From the NCBI GenBank assembly GCA_021208685.1, contig JAJOJJ010000027.1:1-64000 (forward strand): a DNA stretch of 64,000 bases, given 5' to 3'. Origin of the DNA: Saccharospirillaceae bacterium. GTDB lineage: Bacteria > Pseudomonadota > Gammaproteobacteria > Pseudomonadales > Oceanobacteraceae. The notes under the pieces are model-generated. The model searched no databases. It saw nothing but the letters and a program-made list of their open reading frames with translations, and was not told the DNA's origin. Position 1 is the first letter of the stretch, and each line of letters starts with the position of its first letter. Positions 39,152 to 51,040 of the stretch are shown here, piece after piece. The translations under genes were made by a program, and so were the position numbers.

Positions 39152-39468
39152 TTCTGTTTGCCGTCTGCGGGATCAATAAAGAGGATAAACGTCTCGCCTT
39201 CGCGGACTAAACCCAGCTCTTCGCGGGCTTTCTCTTCCAGCAAAGTCTGGCCGTGGCGCAGATCTTCAACGTCCGCCAACAGAGCATCATTTTCACTTTG
39301 CTGTACATCGTTGTCCTGACGCAGCAAAGCGATACGCTGCTGCAACTGACGGCTGGCAACGACGCCGCTGTCATCCAGCCAGAGGCGGTATTGCAGCACC
39401 AGCAGCACCAGCACCGGCAGTACAAACCCGATCAGCAGGCGAAAATGAGGCATAAGTTTGTCTGACAT
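39148..39468 (-). CDS. ftsB: Cell division protein FtsB
   Basis: A 106-aa bitopic divisome protein: one membrane helix (~9-27), then a periplasmic coiled coil (RQLQQRIALLRQDNDVQQSENDALLADVEDLRHG) and the conserved AREELGLVREGETFILF end. It pairs with FtsL/FtsQ at the septum. Lies between eno and ispD as in pseudomonads. Met6 is an alternative start. Confidence 0.93.
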   Translation of the reverse strand: MSDKLMPHFRLLIGFVLPVLVLLVLQYRLWLDDSGVVASRQLQQRIALLRQDNDVQQSENDALLADVEDLRHGQTLLEEKAREELGLVREGETFILFIDPADGKQK

Positions 39469-39579
39469 ATCCGTTTCCCGGTAACGCTGTTAACGACCGT
39501 CCCGACGAGTCGTTCGGCGGTCATACCGATCAGAATATCGGTAATCACTGAGACAGCGATAATATCCGTCTTTTGCTAA

Positions 39580-39608
39580 CAAAAAACGGGCAATTAAGCC
39601 CGTTTTTT
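39580..39608 (-). terminator. Rho-independent terminator after eno
   Basis: AAAAAACGGGC-AATTAA-GCCCGTTTTTT lies 15 bases after the eno stop (39623) on the minus strand and is symmetrical. Expression of ftsB-ispD-ispF therefore needs read-through or the short 110-base gap as promoter. Confidence 0.92.
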
Positions 39609-39622
39609 GTGTTCTGCCAGTA

Positions 39623-40945
<1,323 letters not shown>

Positions 40946-40971
40946 CTATTTTTAAATGAATGAATTTTAAA

Positions 40972-42684
<1,713 letters not shown>

Positions 42685-42779
42685 CTATCCGGGTAAAATC
42701 AAAAGGCGCTTTCCAGCGGCCATTTTTCTCTGCTAGTCTGGCGGCTTACACTGCGTTACCGGAAACCCCGGAATTTACC

Positions 42780-42951
42780 ATGACACCAACCCCATACGCC
42801 GTACTGACCAGCACGATGACCCAACACCGGTTTGCTACCCCAGCCTTGCTGCGCAACCTTAAACGGTGGTGGCTATCTGCCTGTGCGGCCGTCAGGGTAA
42901 CCGTCTGATTCTGAACTGATTACCCCACCGGCTGCGGATCTCCGTCGCCGG
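42780..42951 (+). promoter_or_regulatory. Possible transcription attenuator with Trp-codon leader peptide
   Basis: Within a 440-base gap with no ordinary gene (42601-43040) a short frame runs from ATG 42780, or in-frame ATG 42816 (30 aa), to TGA 42906 and contains tandem Trp codons at 42867-42872 (NLKRWWLSA). After it come two stems: GGGTAA/TTACCC (42895-42925, which includes the leader stop) and CCGGC-TG-CGGA-TC-TCCG-TC-GCCGG (42928-42951), with TTTTT twelve bases further (42963-42967). The next gene is an EamA exporter. The layout recalls Trp attenuation, but the ribosome site is weak and the T-run is detached, so this is a hypothesis. The first ~180 bases of the gap hold nothing else I can support. 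Confidence 0.35.
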
Positions 42952-43040
42952 AAAGCCAATCCTTTTTAAGCCAGCCCCCGCCGACCCCGACCGCAGCCTC
43001 TCTGCCACCCTGTTCCACTGACACCTGCAAGGAGCGTTGC

Positions 43041-43970
43041 ATGGCTTCCACCGAGCCCGCCACACCCATACCGGCATCAACAACCGACACAGATACCGCC
43101 CGCTTTGGCCTGATACTGGCGCTGAGTGCCGCGTTTCTGTTTTCCACCAAACCCATCATCATTAAATGGTTGTACGATCTGGGCATGACCGCCCTGCCAT
43201 TGATGTGGCTGCGGATGATGCTGGCCACACCGGTCTATATGATTGTCGGCTGGCTGGCCTGGAAGCGCCTGCCGGTAAAGCCGACCGCACAACAGCTGTT
43301 AAAGGCCGCAGGCACTGGGCTGCTCGGTTACTGGCTGGCGTCCTATCTGGATTTGCGCGGACTTGAATACGTCAGCGCCCAGCTTGAACGGCTGATGCTG
43401 TATGCCTACCCGACACTGGTGATCATTCTGGGAGCACTGTTTTTTGGCCAGCCTTTTCAGCGCCACCATATTGCTGCACTGATTCTGACCTATGCCGGCC
43501 TGATATTGGTGTATGGTCAGGATCTGCAGTTTGCCACCGACAACGCCACCATCACTCAGGGTACGTTGCTGGTGCTTGCCAGCGCCCTGTCGTTCTCGCT
43601 GTACATTCTGTTCAGCAAAAACGCCATCGGGAATATGGGCAGCCTGCTGTTTACCAGCATTGCAATGGGCTCTGCGGCGCTGGCTACCATGCTGCACTAC
43701 GGCATCCATTATGGCGTCAGCCTGCCGGACATGGATACCACCCGTTGGCTGGGCACTGTTGTACTGGCCATATTCGCCACCGTTATACCTTCGTTTTTAG
43801 TCAGCGAAGCCATTAAACGCATCGGCCCGGCAAAAACCAGCGTCAGCGGCACCATTGGCCCCGTCGCCACCACGCTGATGGCCATTATTGTTCTTGGCGA
43901 ACCCTTTGGCTGGCTGACCGCTGCCGGAATGGCGCTGGTGATGCTTGGCGTAAGCCGGTTGCAGCGTTAA
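43041..43970 (+). CDS. EamA/DMT-family inner-membrane transporter
   Basis: A 309-aa protein with a ~20-residue Thr/Pro-rich cytoplasmic N-terminus and ten membrane segments in two EamA halves (second half TQGTLLVLASALSFSLYILFSKNAIG ... IGPVATTLMAIIVLGEPFGWLTAAGMALVMLGV). The glycine-proline-rich GEPFG loop is typical. It is probably an amino-acid or metabolite exporter. AGGAG sits six bases before the ATG. It is only distantly similar to the EamA protein at 2386. Confidence 0.85.
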   Translation: MASTEPATPIPASTTDTDTARFGLILALSAAFLFSTKPIIIKWLYDLGMTALPLMWLRMMLATPVYMIVGWLAWKRLPVKPTAQQLLKAAGTGLLGYWLASYLDLRGLEYVSAQLERLMLYAYPTLVIILGALFFGQPFQRHHIAALILTYAGLILVYGQDLQFATDNATITQGTLLVLASALSFSLYILFSKNAIGNMGSLLFTSIAMGSAALATMLHYGIHYGVSLPDMDTTRWLGTVVLAIFATVIPSFLVSEAIKRIGPAKTSVSGTIGPVATTLMAIIVLGEPFGWLTAAGMALVMLGVSRLQR

Positions 43971-44134
43971 CGATCGCACCGGCGGAATCACAGCAACAAT
44001 CCATTCGCACAGAGACCGGAGCAGGGCCGGTAATAACAGAAAATGTGATCTGACCGATAAATTACGACAAAATACTTGTTGTCAAAGGAATTATTTGCAA
44101 AATTGCACGCTTTGATAATTTACCAAGGACTGAC

Positions 44135-47100
44135 ATGAGAACGGATGCCCTTCTTTCTGTAATTTCCCTTTCTGTTTTATTAACCGCCTGCGGTGGCGGT
44201 GGCGGCGATGATGGCGATAGTAGCACTAGCAACACCGCGCCATTCATTGCAGCAGCAACATTAACCACAACTGAAGATACTCATGCCTCGTTAGCGCTTA
44301 ATGCACGCGATGACGATGGTGACGCCTTAGGTTATTCGGTTTCCATTGCGCCGCTGCACGGCGTTGCGACGGTCAATGTCGATGGTACAGCAAGCTATAC
44401 ACCGGAAGCGGACTATCATGGTGCCGACAGCTTTACTGTCAGCGTCAGTGATGGAAAAGCCCAGGCCAGTGCCCAGATAAATGTCACAGTGTCTTCTGTG
44501 AATGACAAGCCGGTATTCGCTAACGGCCAAACACAAAACCTGAGCACAAACGAAGATCAAACATTGTCTGCTCAAATCGCTGCAACCGATGTCGATGGCG
44601 ACGAGCTGACATTCAGTCTTATTACAACACCTCAGCACGGTGCGGCAACGCTCACCTCCACAGGTAGTCTGACCTATATCCCATCAGAGGATTTTAACGG
44701 CAACGATACCCTGACCATTCAGGTCAGCGATGGTTTGGCCAACACAACCGCCACTATCAGCGTCAATGTTATTGCCATTAATGACGCGGGACCAATTTTC
44801 ACTAATGGCCAGATACAAAATTTCAATACAAATGAAGATCAGTCTTTTTCACAGACAATAAGTGCAGCCGATGCTGATGGTGACGAGCTGACATTCAGTC
44901 TTATTACGACACCTCAGAACGGTAGTGCCGCTGTCACTCAAGCCGGTGTTTTGACATACACTCCGGATGCTGATTTTAATGGCAGCGACAGTCTCAGCAT
45001 TCAGGTCAGCGATGGCACGCTCAATACATCCGCAACGATTAATTTTAATATTGCTGCAGTTAATGATGCTCCTGCATTCACGGATGGCCAAACGCAAAGC
45101 TTCAGAACAGGCAGAAACCAGCCATTTTCACAACAAATTAATGCAACCGATATTGACAATGATCCACTGACATTCGCTATCGCTGCTGCCCCCCAGCACG
45201 GCAGTATCGTTCTGTCACCAACGGGTTATCTGACATACACACCAGCGAACAACTATAGTGGCAATGACATTCTGAAAATTCGTGTGAGTGACAGTAATAT
45301 TTATACAACTGTGACCATTAATGTCGTCATTAATTCTTTGCCAACGTTTACCAATGGCCAAACACAAAACCTGAACACAAACGAAGATCAAACATTGTCT
45401 GCGCAAATCGCTGCAACCGATGTCGATGGCGACGAGCTGACATTCAGTCTTATTACAACACCGCAAAATGGTAGTGCCGCTGTCACTCAAGCCGGTGTTC
45501 TGACATATACCCCTGACGCTGACTTTAATGGCAGTGATAACCTCAGCATCCAGGTAAGCGATGGCATACAAAACGCAACGGCCAATATTAATTTCACCAT
45601 TAATGCTGTCAATGATGCGCCCACCATGCAGGCGCAGAGTTTTACCAGCTATGATACCCAAACACTGAACGGAACCATTAACGCTGCCGACGCAGATGGC
45701 GATAACCTGACCTTTTCTCAGTCATCCGGTCAATCACTACCGGGAACCGTCACATTTAATCTGAATAATGACGGTACCTTCAGTTTCCAGAACATCGTTG
45801 CCAATAACTCTCAGGTAGATATTCAGGTTGAAGTAAGTGACGGAACCGTTAGCGCACAAACCACTCTGAGTTTTGCTACGCAAACAGACCCCCTGCTCAC
45901 CCAGCAATGGCACCTGAAAAACACCGGGCAAAATGCATTTTCTGCCAGCAGCGGAACGGCTGGCCATGATATCAATATCGGCAGCCTGCATATTGATGGC
46001 ACAACCGGTAACGGCGTTAAAGTAGCTGTAGTGGATTCCGGCCTCGAAATTGGCCACGAAGATCTGAGCGCTAATGTTCTGCCCGACCGTTCTTACGATT
46101 ACGTCAATGGCGATACCGATCCGACCCCCGCCGATAATGGTGGCGATCACGGCACTTCCGTGGCCGGTTTAATTGCTGCCAAAGGCTTCAATAATCTTGG
46201 TGGACGTGGTGTTGCTCCCAACGCCAGTCTGCTGGGCTTTAACTGGCTGGAAACACAGAGCTTCGCCGAGTGGCAACAGAACCACGGTGGCGATCAGACC
46301 AGCGATGTACAGATTATCAACCAGAGTTATGGCGCTAACATTGTCGGACCCCAGACGTTCTTTGATGCCTTGAATAACGCAGCAGAATCTCATCTGAAAG
46401 ATGTATCAAATACCAACAACGATGGTAAAGGCATTCTGATGCTGAAATCGGCAGGAAATTCCTTTCAGGTTATTGATGCTGAAATGACCATTTCGGGCAC
46501 TGCGATTAATGCCGTCGCCACAGAATATTTTGCGGATGATACAAACCCGCGCTTAAGTGCCCACATCGCCGGTGTTGAAGCTGAAGCTTCCAGTTTTTAT
46601 CAGACGGTTATTTCTGCCCTGAATGCTGATGCGGACAATCCGCTGTCATCTTACTCCAGCGTTGGCGCCTCGGTCTGGGTCTCCGCTCCGGGTGGAGAAT
46701 ATGGCTTTGATGCACCTGCGATGATCACCACCGACCTGACCAGTTGCAATCGCGGTTATGCTCAATCCGGTGACAGTGGTTTTAACGGCAACACCAGCCT
46801 GAACGATAACTGTAATTACACCTCCACCTTTAATGGTACGTCATCAGCGGCACCTGTAGCCTCTGGTGTAGCGGCCTTAATTCTGGAAGCCAACAGCAAC
46901 CTGAGCTGGCGTGATGTCCGTCATATTATGGCGTCCACTGCCAAGAAAATTGATGCAGATTTCGCTCCGATTCAAATTACTAATGGCGCAGAAACCTTTA
47001 TTGCCGAACCTGGCTGGCTGACCAATGACGCTGGCTACCATTTCCATAACTGGTATGGTTTCGGCATGGTCGATGCGACCGCTGCCGTGGCTATGGCCAA

Positions 47101-47590
47101 AGATCCTGCTTACGTTGCGCTGCCTGCCGTCAGCGAAACGGCCTTTATCGCCCCAGCCGATACCAGCGTTGTTGCTATTCCTGAAGGCAATACCGGTGTG
47201 AGCAAAACCATCAGTATCAGCAATGATCTGACCGTTGAAGCCGTACAGATCAGAATCAGCGCGACCCATGGCCGTGATGCGGATCTGGCAATTGAACTAA
47301 CCTCTCCGGCCGGCACTAAGTCCATGGTTCTGCAGCCACGCAGTCTGCTGGTGATGGATCAGGATGACAGCGAAGATGCTGACTTTAACGATACCGTGCT
47401 GCTGTCCAATGCGTTCTACGGTGAAAACTCTCAGGGCACCTGGACCGTTAAAGTGACCGATACTAACGGCGATGATTTCTTATTCGCTGTACGTCGATCC
47501 AGTAATAATTCCTGGGTATATCACAGCGTATCCAATAACAGCACAACCGGCACACTGGACAACGTATCCCTGCGTATTTACGGACACTGA
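44135..47590 (+). CDS. Cadherin-repeat subtilase lipoprotein with C-terminal P domain
   Basis: A 1151-aa surface or secreted serine protease. Lipobox LLTACG (~16-20) is followed by a Gly/Asp linker, then about six ~95-residue cadherin-like/Ig-like repeats (~35-595) with Ca-binding-type DxDGDxLTFS motifs. A peptidase S8 domain follows (~605-990) with catalytic Asp634 (VVDSGLEIGHEDL), His672 (GDHGTSVAG), oxyanion Asn775 (SAGNS) and Ser903 (NGTSSAAPVASG). The C-terminus is a proprotein-convertase P/Homo B domain (~1005-1151, ending in a jelly-roll strand LRIYGH). The catalytic domain starts with DPLLTQQWHLKNTGQN, as in kexin-like bacterial proteases, but no I9 propeptide precedes it. The next gene encodes a propeptide-like protein. 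Confidence 0.92.
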   Translation: MRTDALLSVISLSVLLTACGGGGGDDGDSSTSNTAPFIAAATLTTTEDTHASLALNARDDDGDALGYSVSIAPLHGVATVNVDGTASYTPEADYHGADSFTVSVSDGKAQASAQINVTVSSVNDKPVFANGQTQNLSTNEDQTLSAQIAATDVDGDELTFSLITTPQHGAATLTSTGSLTYIPSEDFNGNDTLTIQVSDGLANTTATISVNVIAINDAGPIFTNGQIQNFNTNEDQSFSQTISAADADGDELTFSLITTPQNGSAAVTQAGVLTYTPDADFNGSDSLSIQVSDGTLNTSATINFNIAAVNDAPAFTDGQTQSFRTGRNQPFSQQINATDIDNDPLTFAIAAAPQHGSIVLSPTGYLTYTPANNYSGNDILKIRVSDSNIYTTVTINVVINSLPTFTNGQTQNLNTNEDQTLSAQIAATDVDGDELTFSLITTPQNGSAAVTQAGVLTYTPDADFNGSDNLSIQVSDGIQNATANINFTINAVNDAPTMQAQSFTSYDTQTLNGTINAADADGDNLTFSQSSGQSLPGTVTFNLNNDGTFSFQNIVANNSQVDIQVEVSDGTVSAQTTLSFATQTDPLLTQQWHLKNTGQNAFSASSGTAGHDINIGSLHIDGTTGNGVKVAVVDSGLEIGHEDLSANVLPDRSYDYVNGDTDPTPADNGGDHGTSVAGLIAAKGFNNLGGRGVAPNASLLGFNWLETQSFAEWQQNHGGDQTSDVQIINQSYGANIVGPQTFFDALNNAAESHLKDVSNTNNDGKGILMLKSAGNSFQVIDAEMTISGTAINAVATEYFADDTNPRLSAHIAGVEAEASSFYQTVISALNADADNPLSSYSSVGASVWVSAPGGEYGFDAPAMITTDLTSCNRGYAQSGDSGFNGNTSLNDNCNYTSTFNGTSSAAPVASGVAALILEANSNLSWRDVRHIMASTAKKIDADFAPIQITNGAETFIAEPGWLTNDAGYHFHNWYGFGMVDATAAVAMAKDPAYVALPAVSETAFIAPADTSVVAIPEGNTGVSKTISISNDLTVEAVQIRISATHGRDADLAIELTSPAGTKSMVLQPRSLLVMDQDDSEDADFNDTVLLSNAFYGENSQGTWTVKVTDTNGDDFLFAVRRSSNNSWVYHSVSNNSTTGTLDNVSLRIYGH
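44522..45464 (+). repeat. Near-identical DNA repeats inside the cadherin-repeat protease gene
   Basis: About 112 bases at 44522-44633 recur at 45353-45464 with only a few differences (NEDQTLSAQIAATDVDGDELTFSLITTP). A second block at ~44921 and ~45470 (GSAAVTQAGVLTYTPDADFNGSD) is also nearly the same. Units 2, 3 and 5 are recent duplicates, whereas units 1, 4 and 6 have diverged. Recombination here could change repeat number, and short-read assembly may collapse it. Confidence 0.85.
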
Positions 47591-47602
47591 TTTAAGGAAG
47601 AT

Positions 47603-48112
47603 ATGATGAAGAATATGATTAAAAATGCGGTATTCGCCACTCTGGTATTTACCGGCACCGCACAGGCGGAAGTAAAAACACAGTATCTGGCCATGAGCAA
47701 AAGTCCGGAACCGCTGACCGAAAAAAACAGCAACGTTCAGATTCAGGACAACCGCAATCTGAAGACAGACACCAGTATTGTGGTGGAAAGCGGTGGTAAA
47801 CGTTTCTCTCCACTGGTTTCCGCTGTGGGCACAATGAGCAGCGGGCAGAAAAGTGGCTTATATAAAGGCCAGTTAATGCAGGCCGAAAACAAGCGCACTA
47901 CGGGAAAAATCACCGGTGCCATTATGGTTAAAACATCCGCTGAAACCCTGAACATTCAGGGCGCCAGCGAAACCCGCTTTGGCAGCGACTACATTCTGCT
48001 CAGTTTTGATGACTCAACCGAGTTATTGACCGCGCTTGAACAACTGAAAAAGCGCAGCGATGTTGAATCAGCCGAACTGGAAATCAACACCAAGCGTTAC
48101 GTTCCGAAGTAA
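47603..48112 (+). CDS. Exported protein with I9 propeptide-like C-terminus, partner of the subtilase
   Basis: A 169-aa protein with a signal peptide (cleavage after AQA, ~22). The last ~50 residues (SDYILLSFDDSTELLTAL then EQLKKRSDVESAELEINT) follow the pattern of inhibitor_I9/subtilase propeptides: a beta strand, a helix and an R-x-DVE-x-AE strand. It starts 12 bases after the protease stop, with AAGGAAG before it, so both are made together. I infer a separately encoded folding chaperone or inhibitor of the protease. This rests on motif pattern and context only. Confidence 0.6.
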   Translation: MMKNMIKNAVFATLVFTGTAQAEVKTQYLAMSKSPEPLTEKNSNVQIQDNRNLKTDTSIVVESGGKRFSPLVSAVGTMSSGQKSGLYKGQLMQAENKRTTGKITGAIMVKTSAETLNIQGASETRFGSDYILLSFDDSTELLTALEQLKKRSDVESAELEINTKRYVPK

Positions 48113-48124
48113 TTTAACGCGAAT

Positions 48125-48152
48125 AAAAAAGCCAGCGTCCGCTGGCTTTTTT
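48125..48152. terminator. Bidirectional terminator after the protease operon
   Basis: A6-GCCAGC-GTCC-GCTGGC-T6, serving the protease operon and the convergent LysR gene. Confidence 0.93.
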
Positions 48153-48186
48153 AAATTTCCGGGTTAGAAACAGAGGACTTTAAAGA

Positions 48187-49074
48187 TTATCCCTTAAGCG
48201 GCAATAAAACGTTTTTCGCTTCCGCGACTACCGCCGTGCGTAGATTTTTTAACAGCGAACTTTCGGTCTGCCAGTAATGCCAGTACAAGGGCACATCCAG
48301 ATGATAGCCCGGTACCACATCACGTAATTCGCCCGATTTAATATGCTCCGCCACCTGTACCTGCGGAATCATACCGTAACCGATCCCCGCCAGTGCCATG
48401 CGTACAAAACCACCGGATGACGGACACTGATGCGTGCGCTGTGGTTCAGCACGTTCGGGCGAAACGCTTTGTAAAAACCGATGCTGCAGTCGATCATCAC
48501 CGCTGAAAATTAAACAAGGCACCTGTGCCATGTTGTTCTGGCTACGCTTCAGCTGATGGCGGCGGATAAATTCCGGACTGGCCAGCGCACGATAGCGCAT
48601 GATGCCCAACGGCTGGCTAAGGCCACCATTCACCGGCGCCGCGGTCGCACAAATACAGGCCATCACCTCACCGTTGCGCATGCGCTTCAGACCGACATCC
48701 TGATCTTCAACGACAAAATCAAAATCCATCTGCACATAATCATCACAGCGCAATAATGCAGGAGCCAGCCAGGTATCCAGCGTGTCTGCATTCACTGCAA
48801 GACGGATTTTTACCGATTCCGCGCTGTCCTGCGGCAGCAACAAGCCCTGCTCCAGCTGCTGCACCTGCTGCAGATGATTGGTCAGGCGCTGGCCCAGATC
48901 CGTCAGCCTCGGTGGCGACGTACGCAGCAATACCGGCTGCCCGAGACGAAACTCCAGCTGACGGATACGCTGGCTCACGGCTGACTGGCTGACATTCAGC
49001 CGCTGCGCAGCCCGTTCAAAGCCCCGGCATTCAAGCACGGCCACCAATGCTTCCAGAGCACGATAGTCCATCAT
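48187..49074 (-). CDS. argP: LysR-family regulator, ArgP/LysG type
   Basis: A 295-aa LysR protein with an N-terminal winged helix (DYRALEALVAVLECRGFERAAQRLNVSQSAVSQRIRQLE, strongly ArgP-like) and a substrate domain. ArgP/LysG proteins sense arginine and/or lysine and activate the divergent exporter gene. Here the exporter (49175) is divergent with about 100 bases between starts, the standard layout. Two adjacent ATGs occur (49074, 49071). Confidence 0.88.
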   Translation of the reverse strand: MMDYRALEALVAVLECRGFERAAQRLNVSQSAVSQRIRQLEFRLGQPVLLRTSPPRLTDLGQRLTNHLQQVQQLEQGLLLPQDSAESVKIRLAVNADTLDTWLAPALLRCDDYVQMDFDFVVEDQDVGLKRMRNGEVMACICATAAPVNGGLSQPLGIMRYRALASPEFIRRHQLKRSQNNMAQVPCLIFSGDDRLQHRFLQSVSPERAEPQRTHQCPSSGGFVRMALAGIGYGMIPQVQVAEHIKSGELRDVVPGYHLDVPLYWHYWQTESSLLKNLRTAVVAEAKNVLLPLKG

Positions 49075-49174
49075 AAGATCACCTTATATCTCATAAGATT
49101 TATTATTTTGACTGATAATAAGCAAAAGCTTATTGTGCGTGCCATCACTTTATAAAACCTTTCCGGACAATGCT

Positions 49175-49807
49175 GTGGAACACTTGCCTGCTTACCTTAC
49201 TTCAATACTGACCGGTTTCGCGGTAACCATGGGGTTAATTGTTGCCATCGGCGCACAGAATGCCTGGGTGCTGAATAAATGCCTGCGTAATGAAAATCCG
49301 CGCGCGGTCGCAGCGGTGTGCATCAGTCTGGATACGCTGCTGATTTTTACCGGTGTGTTTTTTATGCACTACGTGCAGGATCTGGTTCCGGCACTGGTGC
49401 CATTATTTACCTGGTTTGCTGTTGGGCTGTTGCTGTGGCTGGCCCTGCAGGCATTTATCCGGGCCTGGGGAAATCAGGGAGGCGCCTTGGTGGCCGCAGG
49501 GTCAGCCAGTAACGAAAGCGCCTGGCGCAGTGCTGGCCAGGCTATGTTGATTTCGCTCATTAATCCACACGTGTATCTGGATACCGTGGTATTAATCGGC
49601 AGCGTGGGGGCGCGTCAGGAATTACCGGTGCTGTTTGCACTCGGCGCATCTTTTGCGTCGTTTCTGTGGTTTTCGACACTGGTGCTGGGGGCAAAAAAAC
49701 TGCGGACTCATCTGAGCTCGCCGCAGCAATGGCGGATATTCGACAGTGTGATTGGCATTATCATGCTGTTGGTTGCCGGCTCTCTGATCAGCCACCAGTT
49801 CGCGTAA
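49175..49807 (+). CDS. LysE/ArgO-family amino-acid exporter
   Basis: A 210-aa inner-membrane protein with five to six helices and the LysE signature GLIVAIGAQNAWVLNKCLRNEN at the N-terminus and INPHVYLDTVVLIGS in the middle. It exports basic amino acids (arginine or lysine) when they accumulate. GTG at 49175 is the likely start: it lies seven bases after CCGGA and puts the first membrane helix at the usual distance; the frame is open back to 49133. Regulated by the divergent ArgP-like gene. Confidence 0.87.
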   Translation: MEHLPAYLTSILTGFAVTMGLIVAIGAQNAWVLNKCLRNENPRAVAAVCISLDTLLIFTGVFFMHYVQDLVPALVPLFTWFAVGLLLWLALQAFIRAWGNQGGALVAAGSASNESAWRSAGQAMLISLINPHVYLDTVVLIGSVGARQELPVLFALGASFASFLWFSTLVLGAKKLRTHLSSPQQWRIFDSVIGIIMLLVAGSLISHQFA

Positions 49808-49948
49808 TGGCCGGTCAGTGCCAAAAGACGCTGCATCTTTACATGATCACGGTGGTGTTTCGCTTGCTGAGCCATTCCGGGCCGACGGGCTGAACCATCC
49901 GGGATCAACCCCGTGCATACGCATTATGAGCGGCCCTGAATAACCCGG

Positions 49949-50335
49949 TTATTGGTCAGTACAGAGTTCGGCATCACTGTAACGGGTACGGAGATAGCGC
50001 TTTTGCGCTCTGGTCAGTTTCTGAATAATCAGCCCGTACGAATGATCAACCATACGTTCCAGCTCGCCATCCGGCACATCGCCATCCAGCAGCACGGTAT
50101 TCCAGTGGGTTTTATTCATGTGATAGCCGGGAATCACGGCACGGAATACATCGCGCAATTCCACCGCCTGCTGCGGATTACACTTGAGGTTAATGCGTGC
50201 CTTGCCGTCTTTTTCGTACAGCAGGGCAAACATTTTGTCCTGCACTTTATACACATAAGCATCCGGGCCGAAGGGAAAATCCTCCAGCGCTTCGGGTTTG
50301 CTCAGCAGGTAATTACGCAGGGTCTGAAAGTTCAT
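49949..50335 (-). CDS. MmcQ/YjbR family protein
   Basis: A 128-aa protein with the CyaY-like MmcQ/YjbR fold: NYLLSKPEALEDFPFGPDAYVYKVQDKMFALL, INLKCNP, and GYHMNKTHWNTVLLDGDVPDGEL with a closing LTRAQK helix. Called a DNA-binding family, but the cellular role is unclear. It is downstream of the thioredoxin-like gene on the same strand, 35 bases apart. Confidence 0.9.
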   Translation of the reverse strand: MNFQTLRNYLLSKPEALEDFPFGPDAYVYKVQDKMFALLYEKDGKARINLKCNPQQAVELRDVFRAVIPGYHMNKTHWNTVLLDGDVPDGELERMVDHSYGLIIQKLTRAQKRYLRTRYSDAELCTDQ

Positions 50336-50370
50336 AATCTGAAACCTGACGACAACAAAGTCTGATACGT

Positions 50371-51009
50371 TTAAAGCCGTTTTTTAACGGCTGCATAATC
50401 GGTGCCGCGCACGCGCTGATAACCCACATACACCGTTGGATAGCCGCCAATGCCCAGCGTATTTAACAGCCAGGTCTGTTTGGCGGGTTTTTCCACATCG
50501 TAATCCAGATAATCAACATTGTGTTCGGCAAATTCGTCACGCAGTTTTTTGCAGTAACCGCACCATGTGGTGCCATAGAGCACAATGCGCGGAGCACCGT
50601 TGTCATCAAAGTGTTTGGCAAAAATGCGCTGCTCCTGTGCGGTTAAAGCCTGTTCACCAAAGTTATTGGCCAGAATCGATGCATAGTGAGCGGCGTTGTA
50701 ACCCTGCATACGTTCGCGGCCAACCAGCAGGGTGGGCACGGCACGCGGGGTACCGTATTGCTCTGCGCCTTGCGGGTCGCGGTCGGTGACAACAATTTCG
50801 GCATCAATATCACGGCGGCGCAGTTCAGCACTGGCGTCATCGCAGGGAGCGCCGCAACGGCTGTTAATCAGCAACACTGCCCGTGGATTTCCGGCGCTGT
50901 CATACACACCGGAACCACTGATACGGGCAAACCAGTCATTCAGGGAGTCACCGAGCGGCAGGTAAATACAGGCCGCGACAGCCGCGGCCAGAATCAATCG
51001 CTTTTTCAT
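50371..51009 (-). CDS. Exported double thioredoxin/glutaredoxin-fold protein
   Basis: A 212-aa protein with an N-terminal signal or anchor (~5-20) and two glutaredoxin-like halves. The first (~43-110) has CGAPC, a CxxxC variant; the second (~141-212) has a classical WCGYC with the YPTVYVGYQRVRG cis-Pro strand. A periplasmic thiol-disulfide role is likely, but the partner is unknown. It lies 31 bases after alr on the same strand. Confidence 0.78.
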   Translation of the reverse strand: MKKRLILAAAVAACIYLPLGDSLNDWFARISGSGVYDSAGNPRAVLLINSRCGAPCDDASAELRRRDIDAEIVVTDRDPQGAEQYGTPRAVPTLLVGRERMQGYNAAHYASILANNFGEQALTAQEQRIFAKHFDDNGAPRIVLYGTTWCGYCKKLRDEFAEHNVDYLDYDVEKPAKQTWLLNTLGIGGYPTVYVGYQRVRGTDYAAVKKRL

Positions 51010-51040
51010 GCCTTACGTCCTTATATGGCGTGTTCAGGGA

